A stretch of DNA of 6,383 bases from Anaerolineae bacterium (lineage in GTDB: Bacteria; Chloroflexota; Anaerolineae; B4-G1; SLSP01). This document shows positions 1 to 5,703 of this stretch, in pieces. The position numbers and the translations under genes are program-made. Numbering within the stretch: position 1 is the stretch's first letter; each line of letters starts with the position of its first letter. A model generated the notes under the pieces. That model saw only the letters and a program-made list of their open reading frames with translations, did no database searches and had not been told where the DNA came from. Location of the stretch: NCBI GenBank assembly GCA_016934645.1, contig JAFGSL010000254.1, positions 1 through 6,383 of the forward strand, in the 5' to 3' direction.

Positions 1-102
1 CGTTGGCTACACCCCCACGGCTGGGGCGTACCAGTTAACTCCGCCCATATCTGCCGCTTTTGCTTTTCGAATCACTGCGCATCCCCGCTCTACGCAACTT
101 AT

Positions 103-131
103 TTGCCTATTTTGCGTAACATCCATATAAT
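103..131 (+). promoter_or_regulatory. Sigma70-type promoter for the DUF4126 gene
   Basis: TTGCCT at 103-108 and a perfect TATAAT at 126-131 are separated by exactly 17 bases, which fits a housekeeping sigma promoter. Transcription would start near 138, giving a leader of about 50 bases before the ATG at 190. No other convincing promoter lies upstream of the three left-hand genes, so it may also serve the two small membrane protein genes behind DUF4126. The prediction rests on sequence match only. Confidence 0.6.
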
Positions 132-134
132 GAC

Positions 135-147
135 AGTAGTGACTACT
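135..147. promoter_or_regulatory. Small palindrome at the predicted start site
   Basis: AGTAGT-G-ACTACT is a perfect 6+6 inverted repeat with a one-base centre. It sits where the promoter at 103-131 would start transcription. The position suits a repressor operator, but a palindrome this short can arise by chance and no known regulator site is recognised. Confidence 0.25.
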
Positions 148-189
148 TCTTCCTGCAATCCTGTCTGAATGTAGTCCTTAAGGAGCGTC

Positions 190-795
190 ATGATTGAAGG
201 GCTTTTGAATCTCGCGTCAGCTTTTGGGCTGTCCACATCAGCGGGGTTGAATGCATACATTCCAATGCTGGTGTTGTCGCTCCTGGCGCGCTTCACCGGA
301 CTGGTGGAACTGGAGGAACCGTGGTCGGCCTTGACAAGTTGGTGGATCATCGGCCTGTTGGCGGTTCTGCTGACCGTGGACGTGTTGGCCGACAAAATTC
401 CTGCCGTCGACACTGTGAATGACGTCATCCAGACGCTTGTCCGCCCCACAGCCGGGGCAATTGTATTTGCCGCTACGACCCAGGACACCATTCATCTGAA
501 TCCAGTACTAGCCTTTGCCTGTGGCGTAGTGCTGGCTGGGGGCGTGCACCTGGCAAAATCAGGCGGGCGTCCCGTGGTCACAGCGACAACAGGCGGCGTC
601 GGCAATCCCATTGTGAGCACCATCGAAGAAATTGTGGCAGCCCTGGTTTCGTTGGCCGCTATCGTCTTTCCTTACCTGATTCTGGCCTGGTTCTTCCTGC
701 TGATCTTGTTGATTTATTTGGTCGTACGCTGGCGGCGCCAGCGTGCCGAGGCGCGTGCTGTGGCTTCAACACGCACAGCGCGCTCTATACGCTGA
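190..795 (+). CDS. DUF4126 family multi-pass membrane protein
   Basis: This is a 201-residue hydrophobic protein of unknown function that matches the DUF4126 family. Recognisable family blocks are GLSTSAGLNAYIPML at about 13-27, DKIPAVDTVNDVIQ at 68-81 leading into RPTAGA at 85-90, and GNPIVSTIEE at 138-147. Hydrophobic stretches at about 20-38, 51-66, 87-95, 105-120 and 148-178 suggest four or five membrane passes. The C-terminus (about 180-201) is Arg-rich, which suggests a cytoplasmic end. The start is supported by AAGGAG at 180-185, four bases before the ATG, and by the promoter at 103-131. The short polar segments with conserved Asp, Asn and Pro between helices could mean a transporter or small-molecule role, but no function is established. 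The family call is confident; the function is unknown. Confidence 0.88.
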   Translation: MIEGLLNLASAFGLSTSAGLNAYIPMLVLSLLARFTGLVELEEPWSALTSWWIIGLLAVLLTVDVLADKIPAVDTVNDVIQTLVRPTAGAIVFAATTQDTIHLNPVLAFACGVVLAGGVHLAKSGGRPVVTATTGGVGNPIVSTIEEIVAALVSLAAIVFPYLILAWFFLLILLIYLVVRWRRQRAEARAVASTRTARSIR

Positions 796-827
796 TATTG
801 GCTTTATCGGAATTCTTGACTAACGAC

Positions 828-843
828 GCGCGAATCTTCGCGC
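828..843. promoter_or_regulatory. GC-rich palindrome between DUF4126 and the small membrane gene
   Basis: GCGCGAATCTTCGCGC has arms of six or seven complementary bases around a tiny centre. It lies in the 75-base gap 796-870. There is no T-run behind it, so an intrinsic terminator is weakly supported. A protein-binding site or an RNA-stabilising hairpin between cotranscribed genes is equally possible. TTGACT at 816-821 precedes it, but no -10 element is found at proper spacing. Confidence 0.3.
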
Positions 844-870
844 CTAGACTAGCTTGATAAGGAGGTTATA

Positions 871-1095
871 ATGACCCAAGACCCATTTTACGAACCGGAT
901 TCATCATCGTATTATTCAGCCCCGCAAGCGCCGCCACCGAAGAAAAAGAACAATACCGTAATCATTATTATCGTGGTCGTCGTTCTATTGCTCCTGTGCT
1001 GTTGCGCAGCTGGGGCAATCTGGGCACTCTGGACCTATGGTGACCAGATTATGTACGAATTGGGCCTCAATGTGATGTCCGTATTGATCAACTGA
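871..1095 (+). CDS. Small proline-rich single-pass membrane protein with Cys triplet (paralogue of the next gene)
   Basis: This is a 74-residue protein of no recognised family. The N-terminal 23 residues are polar and rich in Ser, Tyr and Pro. KKKNN at 24-28 is followed by a long Ile/Val/Leu membrane segment (about 29-53) containing CCC at 43-45. A short tail contains DQIMYELGL at 58-66. The Lys cluster before the helix suggests N-terminus in the cytoplasm and a short tail outside. The start is well fixed by AAGGAGGT at 859-866, near-perfect anti-16S complementarity, five bases after GGAGG to the ATG. The next gene begins 13 bases after the stop and encodes the same KKxNN, helix, poly-Cys and ELGL layout, so the two are paralogues in one operon. 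The Cys run could be lipidated or could pack within the membrane. There is no lipobox with an N-terminal signal. Function is unknown. Confidence 0.85.
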   Translation: MTQDPFYEPDSSSYYSAPQAPPPKKKNNTVIIIIVVVVLLLLCCCAAGAIWALWTYGDQIMYELGLNVMSVLIN

Positions 1096-1108
1096 AAGGG
1101 GAGAATCC

Positions 1109-1660
1109 ATGACTGAAGACTTTGAGAAATCCGACCCATCGGAAACAGAACCGGCTGAACCCGAAGCCGAATTGCCATCGCCATTCAACGAATCTGGACC
1201 GCCACCGCTGCCTGAAGACATCGAGGAGGCTGCTGCCGAGGAATCTGTCACGCCACCACCCTTGCCAGAGGTTGTGATTAAGGAGGCGTCCCCCGAAGTA
1301 GAAGAGGTCGCGCCACCACTGCCAGAGGCGCTTACCGAAACAGAGGTTTTGGGCGCTCCGTCGTTCGAAGCACCTGAACCCGAACCGGTTGGCCCACCAG
1401 CGCAACAGCCCATCACCTTCGGACCGCCACCGGATACCATCGCACCTCCGCCAGTCACGCCCGCGCCGCAACCAATAGAGATGAGCCCTGCCGAACAAGC
1501 CACGCCCAAGAAGAACAACCAGACGTTGATCATTGTGTTGATCGTCGTGGCGGTGCTTTTGTTCCTGTGCTGCTGTTGTGTCTTGCCCGTCGGCCTGATT
1601 TTAGCCAATCTGGACGAAATTATGTGGGAGTTAGGGCTGCACTTGCTCACGTTCGTCTAA
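1109..1660 (+). CDS. Acidic proline-rich protein with C-terminal membrane anchor and Cys tetrad
   Basis: This is a 183-residue protein of no named family. Residues 1-133 form an acidic Pro/Glu-rich, probably disordered region containing three copies of a [P]PPLPE element at about 31-36, 49-54 and 69-73. KKNNQT at 134-139 leads into a membrane segment (about 139-165) with CCCC at 154-157. The 17-residue tail carries DEIMWELGL at 169-177. The C-terminal 50 residues match the preceding 74-residue protein in layout and in the IM[YW]ELGL motif. The predicted topology is a large cytoplasmic N-terminal arm with a tail anchor. A good ribosome binding site (AAAGGGGAG, 1095-1103) directly follows the upstream stop, so translation is probably linked. 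PPPLPE elements could bind SH3-like, WW-like or EVH1-like partners, which is speculative. A Gly/Ser-rich reading frame on the other strand is a shadow of this composition. Confidence 0.85.
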   Translation: MTEDFEKSDPSETEPAEPEAELPSPFNESGPPPLPEDIEEAAAEESVTPPPLPEVVIKEASPEVEEVAPPLPEALTETEVLGAPSFEAPEPEPVGPPAQQPITFGPPPDTIAPPPVTPAPQPIEMSPAEQATPKKNNQTLIIVLIVVAVLLFLCCCCVLPVGLILANLDEIMWELGLHLLTFV

Positions 1661-1687
1661 ATACGCGCCGAGACCACAAAATCTAAG

Positions 1688-1736
1688 CGAACGTCTGCGC
1701 CTGGCAAGTTCTTCGTCCAGCGCAGGTGTCGGTTCG
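1688..1736 (+). other. Imperfect stem-loop in the uvrC upstream gap
   Basis: CGAAC at 1688-1692 pairs with GTTCG at 1732-1736. Inside, CTGCGC at 1695-1700 pairs with GCGCAG at 1720-1725, and TGG at 1702-1704 pairs with CCA at 1717-1719, with a bulged C at 1701. The two helices are joined by an unequal internal loop. It begins 27 bases after the stop of the poly-Cys protein. It may be a 3'-end structure of that transcript. There is no T-tract, so it is not a classical terminator. Confidence 0.35.
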
Positions 1737-1750
1737 ATTGGATAACATGT

Positions 1751-1766
1751 AAGACTTTGTAGTCTT
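1751..1766. other. Short hairpin AAGACT-TTGT-AGTCTT
   Basis: This is a perfect 6-bp inverted repeat with a TTGT loop, between the larger stem-loop at 1688-1736 and the inverted repeat at 1772-1802. The role is unknown. It adds to the structured character of this 160-base gap. Confidence 0.3.
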
Positions 1767-1771
1767 CGATT

Positions 1772-1802
1772 ACTCCCCAGGTCATATCCAAGCCTGGGGA
1801 GT
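1772..1802. promoter_or_regulatory. Perfect 10-bp inverted repeat abutting the uvrC -10 box
   Basis: ACTCCCCAGG (1772-1781) and CCTGGGGAGT (1793-1802) are exact reverse complements around an 11-base spacer. The right arm ends six bases before TATAAT at 1809-1814, so the repeat occupies the expected -35 and spacer region. As DNA it could be an operator or activator site for uvrC. As RNA it could be the terminator hairpin of the upstream operon, since TTT follows at 1802-1804, although that tract is short. No known LexA or other consensus is recognised. Confidence 0.5.
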
Positions 1803-1808
1803 TTGCTG

Positions 1809-1814
1809 TATAAT
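1809..1814 (+). promoter_or_regulatory. -10 box of uvrC, placed for a leaderless mRNA
   Basis: A perfect TATAAT ends six bases before GTG 1821, so transcription would start at or within a base or two of the start codon. No TTGACA-like -35 is present at 16-18 bases upstream (ATCCAA at 1786-1791). That region is taken up by the inverted repeat at 1772-1802. The absence of a properly spaced Shine-Dalgarno sequence before the GTG fits leaderless translation. Confidence 0.55.
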
Positions 1815-1820
1815 AAGGGC

Positions 1821-3704
1821 GTGGACCGCTCAGAAAAAATTCAGCAGAAACTTGCCACACTCCCTACCAATCCCGGCGTGTATCTTATGCACAATGTCCG
1901 GGATCAGGTGATTTATGTAGGAAAGGCGATCAACCTCGCCAATCGTGTGCGCTCGTATTTTCACGCCTCGGCCCAGGAGGATGCCAAAACGCGCCGCCTC
2001 GTCGCGGAAATCGCCGATCTCGAATGGATCATCACCGAGTCGGAGGTCGAGGCACTGATCCTGGAAGCCAACCTCATCAAGAAATATCGCCCGCGCTTCA
2101 ACGTCCGCCTCAAGGATGACAAGCGCTACCCGTATCTCAAAGTCACCAACGACGATTTCCCCAAAGTCCTTATTACGCGCCGGATGCGTCGTGACGACGG
2201 GCGCTATTTCGGCCCGTATACCTCCACCAGCGCGCTGCGCGAGACGTTAGACTTGCTGCGCCGTCTGTTCCCCTACCGCACGTGCGATCGCGAGATCACC
2301 GGAACAGACCGGCGCGCGTGTCTCTACCACGATCTGAAACTCTGCTCTGGCCCATGCGTCGGCGCAATCGATCACACGCAGTATATGGAGACTATCGAGC
2401 AGCTAGTACGCTTTATGGGCGGCGAGACCGAAGCCGTGATGGACGATCTCAAGCGCCAGGTTCAGGAGGCGGCAGGATCGCTGCAATTCGAGCGGGCCGC
2501 GCAACTGCGCGACCGTTTTCAGGCGTTACAGCAAGTGATGGAGCGACAGCGTGTCATCACCACCGCTGCCACAAACCAGGATGTTATCGCCTTGGCGCGC
2601 GACAACGGCAACGTCTGTGTGGAAGTATTCTTTGTGCGCAACGGCAAGCTGTTGGGCCGCGAGTTCTTCATGATGGAAGGCGGCAAGGAGGAGGATGAGC
2701 AGGCAATCGTGTCGGCGTTCCTCCAACAGTTCTACAGCGAGGCCGCCATGGTACCGCCGGAGATTCTGCTGCCTGCCCAGATCGCCGAAGCCGCCGTCCT
2801 CGAATCGTGGTTGCGCACCAAGCGCGGGGACGTCGTCTACCTCAACGTCCCCCACGAGGGTCCAGAGCGCGACTTGCTGGATCTGGCAACGACGAATGCC
2901 ACGGAAACTCTACGCATGCTCAAGGCGCAGTGGGAACTGGACAAACATCGCAGCGAGCAAGCGCTGGCCGAATTACAAACAGAACTCGGCTTGCCGATAC
3001 CTCCCGTGCGTATGGAGTGCTATGACATTTCCACCACACAAGGCGTCGAAGTCGTGGGCAGCATGGTGGTATTCGAACACGGCGTCGCCAAGAAAAGCGA
3101 CTATCGCCGTTTCAAGATCAAGACCGTCGAGGGGCAGGATGACTTCGCCAGCATGCGCGAGGTACTCACACGCCGATTCGACCGCTGGCGACGTATGGAA
3201 AACGGCGAACTGAAGGGAACGCGGGGCAGCCAAGCGTGGGCCAAGCTCCCCGATCTGGTCGTGGTGGATGGTGGCAAAGGCCAATTAGGGATGGCGGTGG
3301 AGGTGCTAAAGGCATTCGATTTGCAGGAGAAAGTGCCCGTGGTGGGTTTGGCAAAACGCGAGGAGGAGGTCTTCAAACCAGGACGCTCCACCTCAATACG
3401 CTTCGATCCCGCTGCCCCCGCCATTCTGCTGCTGCGCCGCATCCGCGATGAAGCCCACCGTTTCGCCATCACCTATCACCGGCAGAGGCGTGCCAAACGC
3501 GGCCTGGCTTCGCAGATTGATGAAATCCCCGGCATCGGTCCGATAAAGCGACGTGCGCTACTCAAAGAACTCGGTTCGCTGAATGCAATCCAGAAAGCCA
3601 GCGTCGAAACACTGATGACCGTACCGGGCATCTCCCAGGTGCTGGCGGCGCAAATCCGCGAGTATTTCGAACGGCTAGAGAAAGAGAAACAGGAAGAGGA
3701 ATAA
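1821..3704 (+). CDS. uvrC: UvrC, excinuclease ABC subunit C
   Basis: UvrC makes the 3' and 5' cuts around a DNA lesion after UvrB loading in nucleotide excision repair. From GTG 1821 the protein has 627 residues, near the usual 600-630. The GIY-YIG nuclease comes first: GVY at 19-21, YVGKA at 32-36, R42, and the block ALILEANLIKKYRPRFN with E82 and N94. Four cysteines, C155, C167, C175 and C179, have the same spacing as the E. coli Fe-S ligands C154/166/174/178. The UVR domain that meets UvrB is about 206-236. The RNase H-like nuclease carries D402 (in YDIS), D441 (in DDFASM), D483 (in VVDGGKGQ) and H546 (in DEAHRF). Paired helix-hairpin-helix motifs occupy about 566-616. The longer reading frame from TTG 1803 is rejected because it would begin upstream of the -10 box. 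mutY follows 70 bases later. Identity is certain; the start is probable. Confidence 0.97.
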   Translation: MDRSEKIQQKLATLPTNPGVYLMHNVRDQVIYVGKAINLANRVRSYFHASAQEDAKTRRLVAEIADLEWIITESEVEALILEANLIKKYRPRFNVRLKDDKRYPYLKVTNDDFPKVLITRRMRRDDGRYFGPYTSTSALRETLDLLRRLFPYRTCDREITGTDRRACLYHDLKLCSGPCVGAIDHTQYMETIEQLVRFMGGETEAVMDDLKRQVQEAAGSLQFERAAQLRDRFQALQQVMERQRVITTAATNQDVIALARDNGNVCVEVFFVRNGKLLGREFFMMEGGKEEDEQAIVSAFLQQFYSEAAMVPPEILLPAQIAEAAVLESWLRTKRGDVVYLNVPHEGPERDLLDLATTNATETLRMLKAQWELDKHRSEQALAELQTELGLPIPPVRMECYDISTTQGVEVVGSMVVFEHGVAKKSDYRRFKIKTVEGQDDFASMREVLTRRFDRWRRMENGELKGTRGSQAWAKLPDLVVVDGGKGQLGMAVEVLKAFDLQEKVPVVGLAKREEEVFKPGRSTSIRFDPAAPAILLLRRIRDEAHRFAITYHRQRRAKRGLASQIDEIPGIGPIKRRALLKELGSLNAIQKASVETLMTVPGISQVLAAQIREYFERLEKEKQEEE

Positions 3705-3765
3705 GAATTGCGAATAGCGAATTACGAGTCACGGCTCAATATTCGTAATTCGCTATTCGCAATTC
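3705..3765. repeat. Perfect 23-bp inverted repeat built of 7-base units
   Basis: The left arm 3705-3727 is the exact reverse complement of 3743-3765, with a 15-base centre (a G-T and a T-A pair can extend it inward). The left arm is itself periodic: GAATTGC, GAATAGC, GAATTAC, then GAGTCAC entering the loop. The right arm reads GTAATTC, GCTATTC, GCAATTC. It starts directly after the uvrC stop and ends nine bases before the mutY ATG. It resembles dispersed palindromic or heptameric intergenic repeats known from cyanobacteria and other bacteria. In RNA it would form a strong AU-rich hairpin between the two genes. It is not a classical terminator, since no T-run follows. Confidence 0.85.
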
Positions 3766-3774
3766 GTCTCAACA

Positions 3775-4890
3775 ATGAGTCTGGATAACGAACAACTTAC
3801 CTTTCTGCAAACACATCGCGCTGCGGCGCAAGAGAGCCTTTTGGCATGGTTCGCGCAACACGCACGCGATTTGCCCTGGCGGCACGATCGCACACCTTAC
3901 CGGGTGTGGGTCGCCGAAGTGATGCTCCAACAAACGCAGGTGGAGAAAGTGCGCGACTATTACGAGCGCTTTATGGCGCGTTTCCCCACGGTCACGGTGT
4001 TGGCGGAGGCTCCGCTCGAGGATGTGCTCAAACTGTGGGAAGGACTTGGCTATTACAGTCGTGCACGGTCGCTGCACCGTGCCGCGCAGGTGATCGTTGC
4101 TGAGCACAACAGCAACCTCCCTGCCGATGTAGATGCGTTGCGCCGGTTACCCGGCATCGGTGCGTACACAGCCGGCGCGATTGCGAGCATCGCCTTTGGC
4201 ATTCCGACTCCGGCAGTAGATGGCAACGTCCGGCGTGTGATGGCACGAGTGTTAGCGTGGCCCGTACCCGATGTCGCCGGTCTTGAAGATGCCGTGCGCG
4301 CGTGGTTGCCTGCCTATTCACCCGGCTCGCCAGCCACGCCTGGCGCTTTTACCGAAGCGCTGATGGAATTGGGTGCGACACTCTGCCGGCCAAAATCACC
4401 GCAATGCCTCCTCTGCCCGTGGCGCGATCTTTGTTCCGCATGCGCTCTGGGGAAGCCGGAAGCTTTCCCCCAGTCTAAACCTCGCAAGCCAGTTCCGCAT
4501 TACGACGTCGTCGCTGCCGTAACGCGCCGTGACGATGGTCGCTTTTTGGTGGCGCGGCGCCGTCAAGAGGACATGCTTGGCGGGTTGTGGGAGTTCCCTG
4601 GCGGAAAGTGTGAGGATGGCGAGACACTGCCCGCCGCCCTGCAACGCGAGATGCGCGAGGAACTGGGCATCGAGGTTGAGGTGAAACCAGGCGAGCCGCT
4701 CACCGTGGTCAAGCACGCTTATACGCACTTCCGCATCACGCTCCATGCGTTTGACTGCCGTCTGGGGGTGGGGAGTCCCGCACCGCAGTGCATCGAGTGT
4801 GACGATTTCCGCTGGGCGACGCCTGAGGAGATCGCAGCACTGCCGATGTCGGTGGCCGACCGGAAGATCGCGAGGATACTACTGACCTGA
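3775..4890 (+). CDS. mutY: MutY, A/G-specific adenine glycosylase with complete Nudix domain
   Basis: MutY removes adenine mispaired with 8-oxoguanine in base excision repair. The protein has 371 residues. The glycosylase core carries the catalytic E48 in WVAEVMLQQTQ, the helix-hairpin-helix LPGIGAYTAGAI at 125-136, and D149 in PAVDGNVRR. Four Fe-S cysteines, C204-x6-C211-x2-C214-x5-C220, match the E. coli spacing. The C-terminal domain (about 242-371) is MutT-like. Its Nudix box at 277-299 fits Gx5Ex7REUxEExGU at every position (G277, E283, R291, E292, E295, E296, G298). In many MutY proteins this box is decayed, so hydrolase activity is possible here. YTH at 316-318 is at the 8-oxoG-sensing FSH loop position. 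The start ATG has no Shine-Dalgarno sequence; the upstream palindrome reaches to 3765. The 3' end overlaps the opposing phosphatase gene by 12 bases. Confidence 0.96.
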   Translation: MSLDNEQLTFLQTHRAAAQESLLAWFAQHARDLPWRHDRTPYRVWVAEVMLQQTQVEKVRDYYERFMARFPTVTVLAEAPLEDVLKLWEGLGYYSRARSLHRAAQVIVAEHNSNLPADVDALRRLPGIGAYTAGAIASIAFGIPTPAVDGNVRRVMARVLAWPVPDVAGLEDAVRAWLPAYSPGSPATPGAFTEALMELGATLCRPKSPQCLLCPWRDLCSACALGKPEAFPQSKPRKPVPHYDVVAAVTRRDDGRFLVARRRQEDMLGGLWEFPGGKCEDGETLPAALQREMREELGIEVEVKPGEPLTVVKHAYTHFRITLHAFDCRLGVGSPAPQCIECDDFRWATPEEIAALPMSVADRKIARILLT

Positions 4891-5703
4891 CAGATCTGGA
4901 AAATCAGGATGCGGCGCAGCCGGGCCTTCCCGTAACACACGCAGCATCTCAGCGTGGATCAAGCCGTTGCTGACGAGAACTTCGTGTCCGGAGTACAATT
5001 GTGTCGTCCCACCGGTATAATCGGAGTAACGCCCTCCGGCCTCTTTTACCAGCAGCACGCCCGCTGCCAGGTCCCAGGGACTGAGATACGACTCCCAATA
5101 CCCATCGAAACGCCCGCAGGCAACGTAGGCCATATCCAGCGCCGCCGAGCCAGCCCGGCGTACGCCTTGCGAGCGTCTCAGAAAATCGTCCAAGCGCTGC
5201 GTGTTGTTATCAGCAGCGACACGGCGATTGTAGCCAAAACCGGTCGCCAGGAAAGCATCCGCCAGATGCGCTACTGACGTCACATGGATGGGGTTGCCGT
5301 TGAGCGTCGCGCCGTGGCCACGCTGTGCCGCAAACAACTCATCCCGCAGCGGGTCGTAGACAACGCCAACCTGGAGTTCGCCGCCGGTCATCATTCCGAT
5401 GGACACGCAGAAATGCGGGAAGCCGTGCGCGAAGTTATTCGTTCCGTCCAGCGGATCGACGAGCCAGATCGGCCCCGTGACATCCCACGGGCTGCCGCCC
5501 GTTTCTTCCCCCAGGATCGCGTGACTAGGAAAAGCAGCCCGCAGCCGGGAGAGGATGAGCGCCTCAGCAGCGGCGTCGGTCTCGGTGACGGGGTTCACCG
5601 CACCTTTGAAGTCGAGGCGTTGCACTTTCCCGAAGCCCTGACGCACAACGTCGCCAGCTTCGCGGGCGAAGGTGATGGCAGCAGTCAGCAGATCAGACGT
5701 CAT
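4879..5703 (-). CDS. Inositol monophosphatase family protein (SuhB-like)
   Basis: This is a 274-residue Mg2+-dependent phosphatase of the inositol monophosphatase fold; likely substrates are inositol phosphates or related sugar or alcohol phosphates. Motifs in order are NPVTETD at 37-43, GEE at 65-67, the metal site DPLDGTNNFAHG at 83-94, GSAALDMAYVACGRFDGYWE at 185-204, and WDLAAG at 210-215. Predicted metal ligands are E66, D83, D86 and D211, with L85 giving a backbone contact. All key residues are present. The length suits the family (about 260-280). The start ATG 5703 overlaps the stop of the upstream FtsB-like gene as ATGA, implying coupled translation, with AGG about eight bases upstream. 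A frame open upstream to 5871 only reads the Pro/Thr linker out of frame and is not used. SuhB, HisN-type histidinol phosphatase and archaeal-type FBPase share these motifs, so the exact substrate is open. Confidence 0.93.
   Translation of the reverse strand: MTSDLLTAAITFAREAGDVVRQGFGKVQRLDFKGAVNPVTETDAAAEALILSRLRAAFPSHAILGEETGGSPWDVTGPIWLVDPLDGTNNFAHGFPHFCVSIGMMTGGELQVGVVYDPLRDELFAAQRGHGATLNGNPIHVTSVAHLADAFLATGFGYNRRVAADNNTQRLDDFLRRSQGVRRAGSAALDMAYVACGRFDGYWESYLSPWDLAAGVLLVKEAGGRYSDYTGGTTQLYSGHEVLVSNGLIHAEMLRVLREGPAAPHPDFPDLSGQ

Noticed and set aside
7..75. Minus-strand 22-codon frame starting GTG with an acetyltransferase-like beginning (VIRKAKAADM)
   Set aside because: It stops after 22 residues, no continuation in another frame is visible before the window edge, and the resemblance is to a short common N-terminal pattern. 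A broken GNAT gene cannot be shown.
985..1650. Minus-strand 221-residue Gly/Ser-rich frame
   Set aside because: It is antisense to the acidic Pro/Glu gene. Its Gly/Ser composition is just the reverse complement of Pro/Glu codons, and it has no recognisable domain.
1688..1736. CGAAC and GTTCG as a LexA/DinR-type box upstream of uvrC
   Set aside because: The half-sites are about 40 bases apart, whereas the LexA site in Gram-positive-type bacteria needs a four-base spacer.
1726..1745. tRNA T-loop-like GGTTCGATT
   Set aside because: The flanks do not form a five-pair T stem, and no acceptor or anticodon arm can be assembled around it.
1803..1820. TTG start giving a six-residue longer UvrC
   Set aside because: TTG 1803 lies upstream of the -10 box, has no ribosome binding site, and GTG 1821 agrees with E. 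coli UvrC numbering.
3705..3765. Palindrome as an intrinsic terminator of uvrC
   Set aside because: The stem is AT-rich and no T-run follows. The sequence continues CGTCTCAACA into the mutY ATG.
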